This document shows, piece after piece, positions 1 to 6,064 of a stretch of 13,630 bases of DNA (the first letter of the stretch is position 1; each line of letters begins with the position of its first letter). This stretch comes from Bacteroidales bacterium (GTDB lineage Bacteria > Bacteroidota > Bacteroidia > Bacteroidales > Paludibacteraceae). The stretch lies in the NCBI GenBank assembly GCA_900769035.1, contig CAAGFD010000156.1, positions 1 to 13,630 on the forward strand, read 5' to 3'. The translations under genes were made by a program, and so were the position numbers. The notes below the pieces were generated by a model, which was not told where the DNA came from, did not search any database, and saw only the letters and a program-made list of their open reading frames with translations.

Positions 1-53
1 CCTGTTTTTCCCCCCGAATGCCCCGCCACTAAAACAATCATTATTCTATACAT
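1..53 (-). CDS. possible 5' end of a leftward gene, cut by the window edge
   Basis: On the minus strand an open frame starts at ATG 53-51 (or, two residues from its first hydrophobic stretch, at ATG 41-39) and runs off the left edge. It reads MIVLVAGHSGGKTG from the inner ATG. A hydrophobic beta-strand followed by AGHSGGKT fits the Walker A pattern [AG]xxxxGK[ST] of a P-loop nucleotide-binding protein. It also resembles the AGH-type zinc-binding start of an Amidase_3 cell-wall hydrolase, and 14-18 residues cannot separate the two. A Bacteroidota -7 element lies about 55 bp upstream in the right orientation, which is the main support that this is a real start. No Shine-Dalgarno sequence is visible. 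The function is left open. Confidence 0.35.
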   Translation of the reverse strand, partial: MYRIMIVLVAGHSGGKT

Positions 54-106
54 CGATAAAAAAGAATTAAAATATTACACATAAATGTTTCCGTTAGAAT
101 TTGATG

Positions 107-114
107 CAAAGGTA
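107..114 (-). promoter_or_regulatory. Bacteroidota -7 element (TACCTTTG), leftward
   Basis: The minus strand reads TACCTTTG, an exact match to the TAnnTTTG -7 consensus used by the primary sigma factor of Bacteroidota. No good TTTG -33 element is found 19-21 bp upstream. It points at the frame that leaves the window on the left. Confidence 0.4.
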
Positions 115-232
115 CCGCTTTTTAAACTTTAAGTTTCGTTTATGAGAATTTACTGCCACTATTGGAGCAAAATAGTTCAATAAAACGGCATTCTGCGGTT
201 TGTAATCGTTTTTGCATGGCATTTACATCTCA

Positions 233-360
233 CGGCAGCGATATTTAGCGGCAGTGATAGCTTGGAGCACAAACAGCTTCGGGATCAACAGTTCGCGATA
301 GGGATAGCTTTGAGCACAAACATTTCACGGCTGAGAGAGTACGGGGCTAAACATTTCACG
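233..360. repeat. cluster of short degenerate direct repeats in a gene-free stretch
   Basis: The stretch from about 115 to 610 contains no convincing gene. Within it, a 20-mer beginning GATAGCTT and ending GAGCACAAACA occurs at 256-275 and again at 303-322 with one mismatch. AAACATTTCACG occurs at 318-329 and 349-360. CGGCAGCGATA (233-243) recurs as CGGCAGTGATA (249-259). The units differ and the spacings (47, 31 and 16 bp) are irregular, so this is neither a CRISPR nor a clean tandem array. It may be upstream regulatory DNA of the leftward gene or a decayed, duplicated sequence. The rest, 361-610, shows nothing recognisable beyond short CCGAACATC echoes at 433 and 490. Confidence 0.5.
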
Positions 361-610
361 TCATAACGCCGTACATCAAGCGCAATGCTATTTATCTTTA
401 TTCGAATAAATAATTACGACATTCCGAATAACCCGAACATCACAGAAATTAATGCTTTCATCCTTACTCGAAGCAAGAATTACTACCAACCGAACATCCC
501 GAATTTGAGACAGAACGATGCAGGTTTTACTCCTACAAATGAAGTAGTATAAAATTACAGTCAACATCACATACAGAATTTTGGGCAGAACGGGATATTG
601 GAATTTTTAC

Positions 611-618
611 TAACTTTG
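611..618 (+). promoter_or_regulatory. -7 element (TAACTTTG) of the apbE gene
   Basis: TAACTTTG matches TAnnTTTG and lies about 57 bp before the ATG of the FMN transferase gene. A TTTG sits at 580-583, but its 27-bp spacing is longer than the usual 19-21 bp, so only the -7 box is well supported. Confidence 0.45.
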
Positions 619-674
619 CAGAAGAAAAAAATTATAACCGACAACGGGAATTATAACTAACAAAATACAAAATT

Positions 675-1769
675 ATGACAAAAGAGAATCAGACATCGGA
701 TAACGCACAACAAATAAATAATAGCGAAAAAGGCATGGAACAAAAACCGAAGATACGCAAACGGAGAGATTACAAGAGATTGGCATTTTCTTTCTTATTT
801 CTCTGTATAGCAGTGTTTTTCTTATTCTATAATACATCTTCGAGCAAGAAAAGCTACCAACAGATAGAGGGACTTGCTTTTGGCACGGAATTTCACGTAA
901 CTTACTGCCATCCGGATGGCAAAGACCTTACCACATCTATATATAATGCATTAAACGATGTAAACTCATCACTCTCTATGTTCGACAAAAACAGCTTGCT
1001 ATACAGAATCAACAAAGGGGAGATTGTAGAAACCGATAGTCTGTTTCGCAAAGTATGGGCAGCCGGAAGCAGTATAAGCAAAGCCAGCGATGGAGCTTTT
1101 GACATGACGGTAGCCCCTCTTGTAAATGCTTGGGGCTTCGGATTCAAAAACCGTTGTAAATTGGATTCTACTATGGTAGATAGTCTACTTCAATACGTTG
1201 GCTGGGACAAGATATCATGGATAGATAATTACATCGTATTACCCGAGGGTATGCAGATAGATGCCGGAGCGATAGCCAAAGGATTTGGATGTGATGTAGT
1301 TGCCGACAGTCTTCGGGCTAACGGAGCCACTGACTTCTGCGTAGAGATAGGTGGTGAAATTACAGTTTTAGGAAAAAACAGCAAGGGAAAATTATGGAGA
1401 ATCGGCATTAACGAACCTGAAGACGACAGTTTGGCTATAAACAGAAACATCTATAAGATTACGGAACTCTACAATTGCGGAATGGCAACAAGTGGCAATT
1501 ACCGCCGCTTTTATATAGAAGACGGGGTTAAATACTCACACACTATTAATCCAAAAACGGGATGGCCGGTAAAGCACTCGCTATTAAGTGCTACTATCAT
1601 TGCAGAAAACTGTATGATTGCCGACGGATGGGCAACGGCATGTATGGTAGTCGGTTTAGAGGATGCCAAGCAACTCATTAAAGAGCAAGGTTTACAAGGC
1701 TTTTTGATTTACGAAGAGAACGGCGAAATTAAATCTTGGCACAGCGAGGGTTTTCCGATTATTGATTAA
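675..1769 (+). CDS. apbE: FAD:protein FMN transferase, membrane-anchored
   Basis: ApbE-family enzymes split FAD and attach FMN covalently to a threonine of periplasmic targets such as NqrC and RnfG subunits of respiratory Na+/H+ pumps. The 364-residue product shows the family motifs in order: DAGAIAKG (196-203), the EIGGE flavin-site segment (224-228), a GMATSGNYRR segment (269-278), HTINPKTG (289-296), and DGWATA (317-322) with the metal-binding aspartate. Residues 1-35 are polar and basic, followed by a hydrophobic helix at about 36-52 and a periplasmic catalytic domain. There is no lipobox cysteine, so the protein looks like a signal-anchor form rather than the lipoprotein common in this family. 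The first ATG is used here; Met21 (codon at 735) is a possible alternative start because the first 20 residues are low in complexity. The gene is complete and stands alone, followed within 20 bp by a gene remnant. No flavoprotein target gene is nearby. Confidence 0.93.
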   Translation: MTKENQTSDNAQQINNSEKGMEQKPKIRKRRDYKRLAFSFLFLCIAVFFLFYNTSSSKKSYQQIEGLAFGTEFHVTYCHPDGKDLTTSIYNALNDVNSSLSMFDKNSLLYRINKGEIVETDSLFRKVWAAGSSISKASDGAFDMTVAPLVNAWGFGFKNRCKLDSTMVDSLLQYVGWDKISWIDNYIVLPEGMQIDAGAIAKGFGCDVVADSLRANGATDFCVEIGGEITVLGKNSKGKLWRIGINEPEDDSLAINRNIYKITELYNCGMATSGNYRRFYIEDGVKYSHTINPKTGWPVKHSLLSATIIAENCMIADGWATACMVVGLEDAKQLIKEQGLQGFLIYEENGEIKSWHSEGFPIID

Positions 1770-1786
1770 TCAACGAATCGAGAAAC

Positions 1787-2103
1787 AATGGACTTCGGCT
1801 GCCAACCATTTTCTTTGTCCCGATAATAGATGAATTAACAAGCAAGCTGACTCAGGATTTACTTAAAATAATCCGATTGAGAATAATAACGAGAGTAATA
1901 TTGAACCTTAAGGTTTTGGAACAATAACTCATCGTAGAATATCAAATACGGACGGCTTCATATATTGTACATTGGGTAGGAATACATCAAATTCGAGCTC
2001 TGATGCTTATAATTTAAAAGTTAAGAATTCTTAAAACAGAGTTCTCGGACGGGATGGAAGCGGGGGGAATAACTACGGTTTCACAGAAAAACCTATACAA
2101 TAA
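1787..2103 (+). pseudogene. remnant of a FISUMP-domain surface protein gene
   Basis: No intact frame exists here, but two frames together read like the second half of a Fibrobacter succinogenes major paralogous domain (FISUMP, a C-type-lectin-like fold common in Bacteroidota surface proteins). In the frame starting at 1787 the DNA encodes NGLRLPT, close to the family's NGWRLPT, followed by a DELTSKL stretch. After a frameshift between about 1850 and 1911, another frame encodes NTDGFIYC (1945-1968), AYNLKVKNS (2005-2031), an in-frame TAA at 2032, then NRVLGRDGSGG and NNYGFTEKPIQ (2068-2100) with a final TAA at 2101. This mirrors the family layout of a YWSS-like strand, AYxLxFxSS, and NYGFSVRPV at the C-terminus. 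The N-terminal half and signal peptide are absent; the remnant begins 17 bp after apbE. A decayed diversity-generating-retroelement target is an alternative origin, since such folds are used as targets, but no reverse transcriptase or template repeat is seen. The domain assignment is from remembered family patterns. Confidence 0.6.
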
Positions 2104-2254
2104 CAGAAAGAACCCTCATGGCTGTGAGGGTAACTTATGTTTCACAGAAAAACCTATACAATAACAGAAAGACCCCCATGGCGGTGAGGGTAACTTATAT
2201 TTCACAGGTAAACCTATACAATAACAGAAAGAAATCCCCGGCTGTGAGGAATAG
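2079..2254. repeat. three tandem ~60-bp repeats with internal hairpins
   Basis: Three head-to-tail copies start at 2079, 2140 and 2200, with lengths of 61, 60 and about 55 bp. Each begins TTTCACAG, continues through CCTATACAATAACAGAAAGA, and then contains a GC-rich inverted repeat. Copy 1 overlaps the last codons of the FISUMP remnant, so the array looks like a triplication of that gene's 3' end plus its trailer. The single-base length difference of copy 1 lies in the A/C run before the hairpin. Copies follow each other without unique spacers, so this is not a CRISPR. In one frame (2118-2264) the copies read as a 20-residue repeat containing NLYNNRK and AVR, but there is no sign of a start site. 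Confidence 0.9.
2234..2252 (-). terminator. hairpin after topB, first of three
   Basis: On the minus strand ATTCCT pairs with GGGGAT (six pairs including two G-U) around a 7-nt loop, followed by the T-rich TTTCTTTCTGTT. It lies 14 bp past the topB stop codon. The equivalent hairpins in the next two repeat copies (2172-2191 and 2112-2131) have 7-bp stems and the same T-rich trailer, so the three together could act as a stacked terminator for topB. The poly-U tract is interrupted by C and G, so efficiency is uncertain. Confidence 0.5.
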
Positions 2255-2265
2255 GAAAAAATAGA

Positions 2266-4305
2266 TTACGGGGTGGCGTCGGACTGTGATAATGGAGCGC
2301 GAAAATTGCACCCCTCCCTAAATCTGTCGCACCCCAACATTGTTTTACCTTTAATAATTCTACCCTTTCTGCAAAGGGGACAAACGTCTCCCACTTTCAC
2401 AGCAGATTTTACACTATTCGAATGGTCGGAAGGCTTTTTACCCTTAGTACTTTTTTTATCATTAATAGTTACCGTAGCGAGAGATTTTAATGAATTATCA
2501 GTCTTAACCATGTTAACCAGGTCGATGACCATATTTTTCAATTCGGCAATAAAATCTTCCGCTTTATAGTTACCCTTTTCGATATCCCGTAATTTACGCT
2601 CCCACAATCCGGTGAGTTCAGCACTTTTCAGCAAATCGTAATTAATCATCTCCACGAGTTGAATACCTCTTTCGGTAGGGATAAGATTTTTCTTTTCTTT
2701 GACAATATAATTACGTTTAAAAAGCGTTTCGATAATAGCAGCTCGAGTAGAAGGGCGGCCAATACCGTTTTCTTTCAACGCATCTCTAAGGTCTTCATTA
2801 TCGACAAATTTACCGGCGGTTTCCATAGCACGAAGCAAAGTGGCCTCGGTATAATATTTTGGAGGAGTAGTAGTTTTTTGCAGCACCTGAGGGGTGTGAG
2901 GACCATTCTCACCCTCTGTGAATTTCGGTAGTACTTGCTCTTTTGGCTTGTCATCGGTTTCATCGGCTGCATTAAGTTCGGCTTCTGTAACATTAGCAGA
3001 GTTGTCGCTATTTAAGTTATTGAAAACCACGCGCCAACCCGGGGATTGAATCTGTTTACCCGTAGCTTTAAACTTCACGCCATCGACATCCGCCAGCACG
3101 GTAGTAGTAAGTATTTGAGCCTCGGGGTAGAAATTGGCAATAAAATGCAGTACAACAAGGTTATACACTTTACGTTCGTCATCAGTAAGCGAGCCCTTTT
3201 GGTACCCGGTAGGGATAATGGCATGGTGGTCGGTAACTTTACTATTATCGAAAACTCTCTTCGATTTAGGTAACTTCTTATCTAAAATAGGATTAGATAG
3301 ATGTTCATATCCGTGAAGACCCTTAAGGATATTCGGGATTTTTGGATAGAGGTCATCGCTCAAATAAGATGTATCGACACGGGGATAAGTAGTAAATTTC
3401 TTTTCATAAAGCGATTGAATCAACTTAAGCGTATCATCGGCAGAGAATGAAAACTTCTTGTTACACTCTACTTGGAGCGAAGTAAGGTCAAACAACTTGG
3501 GAGCATTTTCTACGCCCTTCTTCTCTGTTATAGAAGTAATAATGAGAGGTTTATCTTTAATTTTACTTAGTATTTCCTCTGCCTTATCAATAGAATTAAA
3601 TTTACCATTCAGGGCATTAAATACCACATTACGGTATATGGTTTTCAGTTCCCAAAAAGGGGTTGGCACAAAATTTTGAATTTCTTTATAACGGTTAACT
3701 ATAATGGCAAGAGTAGGAGTTTGTACTCTACCGATAGAGATAACGGAATTTGCAGATGAAGAGGAGCAACGGAGAGTATAAATGCGAGTGGCATTGATAC
3801 CGAGGAGCCAATCGCCAATAGCCCTTGCGAGACCGGCTATATAGAGGTTATCGAAGTCGGCAGCGGGGCGTAAAGAATTAAAGCCCTCTTTGATAGCATC
3901 TTCGGTGAGAGAAGAAATCCAGAGGCGCTTCACGGGGCAAGAAGCTTTTGCTTGGTGCATCACCCATCGTTGAATCAGTTCACCCTCTTGACCGGCATCA
4001 CCACAATTTATAATTTCATCTGCATTAGAGAATAGGCTCTCGATAACTGCAAATTGATTTTTATAAGACTCAATATCAATGAGTTTAATTTTAAAAGGGC
4101 GAGGTATAATAGGTAAAGAAGCCACAGACCAAGCCTTCCAAGCATCAGTGTAATCGCCCGGCTCTTTGAGCGTACAAAGATGGCCGAAAGTCCAAGTAAC
4201 TTGGTATCCATTACCTTCTAAATACCCGTTTTTACGCTCATTAGCACCAACAACAGCAGCAATTTCCCGAGCCACAGAGGGCTTTTCCGCTATACATACT
4301 TTCAT
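2266..4305 (-). CDS. topB: DNA topoisomerase III (type IA)
   Basis: This enzyme cuts one DNA strand through a tyrosyl-5'-phosphate link and passes another strand, separating linked DNA during replication and recombination. The 679-residue product has the Toprim domain with Glu7 (AEKPSVA) and DAGQEGEL (103-110, the family's DxxxE metal site), the SIGRVQTPT segment (190-198), the active-site loop TYPRVDTSYLS with catalytic Tyr307, and a late GIGRPSTRA motif. A C-terminal four-cysteine zinc module follows (Cys642, 645, 659, 666). The glutamine in place of the arginine of DxxREGE is, as far as I recall, usual in Bacteroidota TopB. Length and motif order are those of a complete enzyme. It has its own near-consensus promoter and probably the repeat hairpins as terminator. 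TopB genes also travel on conjugative elements, but no relaxase, primase or transfer gene is here, so a housekeeping copy is more likely. Confidence 0.95.
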   Translation of the reverse strand: MKVCIAEKPSVAREIAAVVGANERKNGYLEGNGYQVTWTFGHLCTLKEPGDYTDAWKAWSVASLPIIPRPFKIKLIDIESYKNQFAVIESLFSNADEIINCGDAGQEGELIQRWVMHQAKASCPVKRLWISSLTEDAIKEGFNSLRPAADFDNLYIAGLARAIGDWLLGINATRIYTLRCSSSSANSVISIGRVQTPTLAIIVNRYKEIQNFVPTPFWELKTIYRNVVFNALNGKFNSIDKAEEILSKIKDKPLIITSITEKKGVENAPKLFDLTSLQVECNKKFSFSADDTLKLIQSLYEKKFTTYPRVDTSYLSDDLYPKIPNILKGLHGYEHLSNPILDKKLPKSKRVFDNSKVTDHHAIIPTGYQKGSLTDDERKVYNLVVLHFIANFYPEAQILTTTVLADVDGVKFKATGKQIQSPGWRVVFNNLNSDNSANVTEAELNAADETDDKPKEQVLPKFTEGENGPHTPQVLQKTTTPPKYYTEATLLRAMETAGKFVDNEDLRDALKENGIGRPSTRAAIIETLFKRNYIVKEKKNLIPTERGIQLVEMINYDLLKSAELTGLWERKLRDIEKGNYKAEDFIAELKNMVIDLVNMVKTDNSLKSLATVTINDKKSTKGKKPSDHSNSVKSAVKVGDVCPLCRKGRIIKGKTMLGCDRFREGCNFRAPLSQSDATP

Positions 4306-4375
4306 TCACAAGAGTTGAAAAACCGTTAATAATCAAGCTAATTATCAATCAATTATAACATTTTAATACATATTG

Positions 4376-4406
4376 CAAAGGTAGCAAATAAAAAGGAAAT
4401 ACCAAA
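4376..4406 (-). promoter_or_regulatory. promoter of topB (TTTG-19-TACCTTTG)
   Basis: On the minus strand a TTTG -33 element (4406-4403) is followed after 19 bp by TACCTTTG (4383-4376). This matches the Bacteroidota consensus in both boxes and spacing. It would give topB a leader of about 65 nt. It is the best-matched promoter in the window. Confidence 0.7.
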
Positions 4407-4469
4407 GAGGAACTACATACTACAAAATACTCGCACACCGAATGGATGAGCGGGTAATAAAAAAAGTAG

Positions 4470-4477
4470 TATCTTTG
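4470..4477 (+). promoter_or_regulatory. -7 element (TATCTTTG) of the chorismate mutase gene
   Basis: TATCTTTG matches TAnnTTTG and lies 47 bp before the ATG. No TTTG is seen at the expected -33 position. Together with the topB promoter it makes a divergent promoter region. Confidence 0.55.
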
Positions 4478-4524
4478 TAAATCAAAACAGAAAAGGAAAC
4501 GACACAAATATAAAAAAGAAAGTG

Positions 4525-4803
4525 ATGAAAAATGCAGGGAAAGAGGAACTCGAAATATTAAGAAAAAAGATTGATAACATCGACGAAGAGATAGTGAGTA
4601 TCTTGGCAAAAAGGATGCATCTTTCGGAACAGATAGGCAAATACAAAGCGGAACACGGCATTGAGATTCATCAAGAAGATAGATTTGCCAAGGTGCTAAA
4701 TCATGTAATGCGCGAGGCTGAAAAGCAAAAAATAAGCGCAGAATGTATCTGCGCTATTTATAAAGTAATTCACATTGAATCAAAGAAACTTCAAATAAAT
4801 TGA
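4525..4803 (+). CDS. chorismate mutase, stand-alone AroQ type
   Basis: AroQ enzymes convert chorismate to prephenate, the first step toward phenylalanine and tyrosine. The 92-residue all-helical protein aligns without gaps to the mutase domain of the E. coli P-protein, offset by two residues. Arg13 (E. coli Arg11), Arg30 (Arg28), Lys41 (Lys39), Arg53 (Arg51), Ser86 (Ser84) and Gln90 (Gln88) are all kept. Two active-site positions differ: the counterpart of Glu52 is Phe54 and that of Asp48 is Gln50. These contact the ring hydroxyl side of the substrate, so activity or substrate preference may be changed. The length is that of a single-domain AroQ; there is no fused prephenate dehydratase or DAHP synthase. 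The ATG at 4525 is preferred over the adjoining GTG at 4522; a purine-rich AAAAAAGAAAG precedes both. It is divergent from topB, with no other aromatic-pathway gene beside it. Confidence 0.85.
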   Translation: MKNAGKEELEILRKKIDNIDEEIVSILAKRMHLSEQIGKYKAEHGIEIHQEDRFAKVLNHVMREAEKQKISAECICAIYKVIHIESKKLQIN

Positions 4804-4829
4804 ATGTAATACTTTGTTTGGTCTGCAAA

Positions 4830-4864
4830 ATATTATATAAGATATAATATATCGCATATAATAT
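4830..4864. repeat. AT-only inverted and direct repeat between convergent genes
   Basis: ATATTATAT (4830-4838) and its exact reverse complement ATATAATAT (4842-4850) flank a 3-nt spacer, and ATATAATAT recurs at 4856-4864. It sits in the 130-bp spacer between the 3' ends of the chorismate mutase and WYL genes. It could be a weak bidirectional terminator or a protein-binding palindrome, but an AT-only stem with no clear U-tract is poor evidence for termination. Confidence 0.35.
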
Positions 4865-4908
4865 TTCGTGAGTAAGAATATGCAACAATAGTTTCGTTGA
4901 TTCGAATG

Positions 4909-4916
4909 CAAAGTTA
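4909..4916 (-). promoter_or_regulatory. stray -7-like element (TAACTTTG), leftward
   Basis: The minus strand reads TAACTTTG just past the stop codon of the WYL gene, pointing into the spacer and antisense to the chorismate mutase gene. It has no matching -33 box. It may be chance in AT-rich DNA, or the start of a short antisense or small RNA. Confidence 0.2.
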
Positions 4917-4933
4917 CGCCCTAAGCACGAAAC

Positions 4934-5989
4934 CTATTTTCGTAGAAATTGATATTTTTCATTCATCTTATCTATATATCCAATCACCTCATCTACAATA
5001 AATTGCGGAGAAAGGACAACAAGATCGGCGCCATAAGAGGTTAATTCTTGAATTAATTCGTAGTTACGTTTACAAGTAATAGAGAAAAAAGCACCGCCTT
5101 CGAACTGCGGGAATACTTCTCTAAATTTTTTATCGGTAACGGCATGATGAAAGACTTGAGATGCGTGAATAGGGCGTGTTTTTATATAATTTGTATCTTT
5201 ATCGCTAACCCAAAAGCTGATATGCACAGCTTCATCATTTGTATAATTAGTAATTCCCACAATATCATCAAACCACTCGTAGATATCTTCGTTACAAGGG
5301 ATATAATCTTTGTTACAGATAGAGATATCCACGATACGGTCGAGACCGAAGACCTTAATTTCGTTAGTATCATCGGTTAATGCAAGCAGATACCAACGGC
5401 GGTTATATTCCTTAAGCAGGTATGGATGAAGGATATACTTAGTTTTTCTGGTACGATTAAAGCCTTTATAATAAAGAGTAATGACTTGCTGCTGTGAGAT
5501 AGCAGTAAATATTTCTGCGAAATGGGTAGTCATATCAAGCTCATTTTTATCGAGCAGCATTATCTTTTTAAAAGGCTTATCGTCGTATTTTATTTTAAGG
5601 GCTTCGAGGGAATTGAAATTTGGTAGACCATCGAACTGACCGAGGTAAGAGAGAGCTTCGGTAAGGATATAACGTTCGTCAGCAGACAAGTCGTGATTAA
5701 AGATAGAGAAGCCTTTTTTCTTGTATCGGAGGCATTGTTTGACGCGCACTTTGCCTGTAGACGACTGAAAGTCGATTTTATATTTTTCTATATCAACATA
5801 AAAAGGTTCGGATTCTAAGAAAGAAACGTCATATTCGATAGTACGACGAGTGACGGGTTGTGCCCCTATAGAAGCCAATTTTTCGTTTACCTTATTAGTA
5901 AGGTCGTCGAGAGAATAATTGTGATATCTATTAGAGAGCAAGCTATCCAGATATTCAATTCGGATTAATGGGTTTTTCGTAGAAGGCAT
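4934..5989 (-). CDS. WYL-domain transcriptional regulator
   Basis: WYL proteins are DNA-binding regulators whose WYL domain is thought to bind a ligand, often a nucleotide or nucleic acid. The 351-residue product has an N-terminal helix-turn-helix region at about 8-65 with the TRRTIEYDVSFLE recognition-helix pattern, a linker, and a WYL domain at about 155-222. That domain contains the ITLYYKGF strand, the HPYLLKEYNRRWYLLAL segment carrying the WYL signature, and FGLDRI. A C-terminal WCX-like extension follows to about 350. It lies 75 bp downstream of hemW on the same strand, with its own -7 box, so it may be co-transcribed or separate. Many relatives regulate DNA-damage or phage-defence genes, but nothing of that kind is nearby and the target is unknown. 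The ATG start gives the complete N-terminal HTH. Confidence 0.88.
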   Translation of the reverse strand: MPSTKNPLIRIEYLDSLLSNRYHNYSLDDLTNKVNEKLASIGAQPVTRRTIEYDVSFLESEPFYVDIEKYKIDFQSSTGKVRVKQCLRYKKKGFSIFNHDLSADERYILTEALSYLGQFDGLPNFNSLEALKIKYDDKPFKKIMLLDKNELDMTTHFAEIFTAISQQQVITLYYKGFNRTRKTKYILHPYLLKEYNRRWYLLALTDDTNEIKVFGLDRIVDISICNKDYIPCNEDIYEWFDDIVGITNYTNDEAVHISFWVSDKDTNYIKTRPIHASQVFHHAVTDKKFREVFPQFEGGAFFSITCKRNYELIQELTSYGADLVVLSPQFIVDEVIGYIDKMNEKYQFLRK

Positions 5990-6016
5990 AAAAATTAAGG
6001 TCTAAAAATCACAATG

Positions 6017-6024
6017 CAAAGGTA
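6017..6024 (-). promoter_or_regulatory. -7 element (TACCTTTG) before the WYL gene
   Basis: The minus strand reads TACCTTTG 28 bp upstream of the start codon, inside the hemW-WYL spacer. TTTG boxes at 6057-6064 are too far away to be a normal -33. It would allow transcription of the regulator independent of hemW. Confidence 0.45.
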
Positions 6025-6064
6025 GATAAAAAAACAATAAAGTGTATATGATATAACAAACAAA

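Noticed and set aside
388..570. 60-codon minus-strand frame
   Set aside because: It has no recognisable domain, no promoter or ribosome binding site, and unlikely composition; it sits in AT-rich spacer DNA.
2079..2254. CRISPR array
   Set aside because: Only three copies follow each other directly with no unique spacers; the unit is about 60 bp and no cas gene is present.
2266..4305. Sign of an integrated conjugative element (topB cargo)
   Set aside because: No relaxase, integrase, DNA primase, transfer gene or attachment-site repeat is seen, and the neighbours are housekeeping genes.
2266..4305. DAGQEGEL in topoisomerase III as a broken active site
   Set aside because: Glu7, Asp103, Glu107 and the catalytic Tyr307 are all present, and I recall the glutamine variant as normal for TopB of this phylum.
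4522..4524. GTG as start of the chorismate mutase
   Set aside because: The ATG that follows directly gives the same protein less one residue and is the more usual start; the choice does not affect function.
4349..4609. 86-codon hydrophobic minus-strand frame
   Set aside because: It lies opposite the start of the chorismate mutase gene and across both divergent promoters; its Phe/Leu-rich content comes from A-rich DNA on the other strand.
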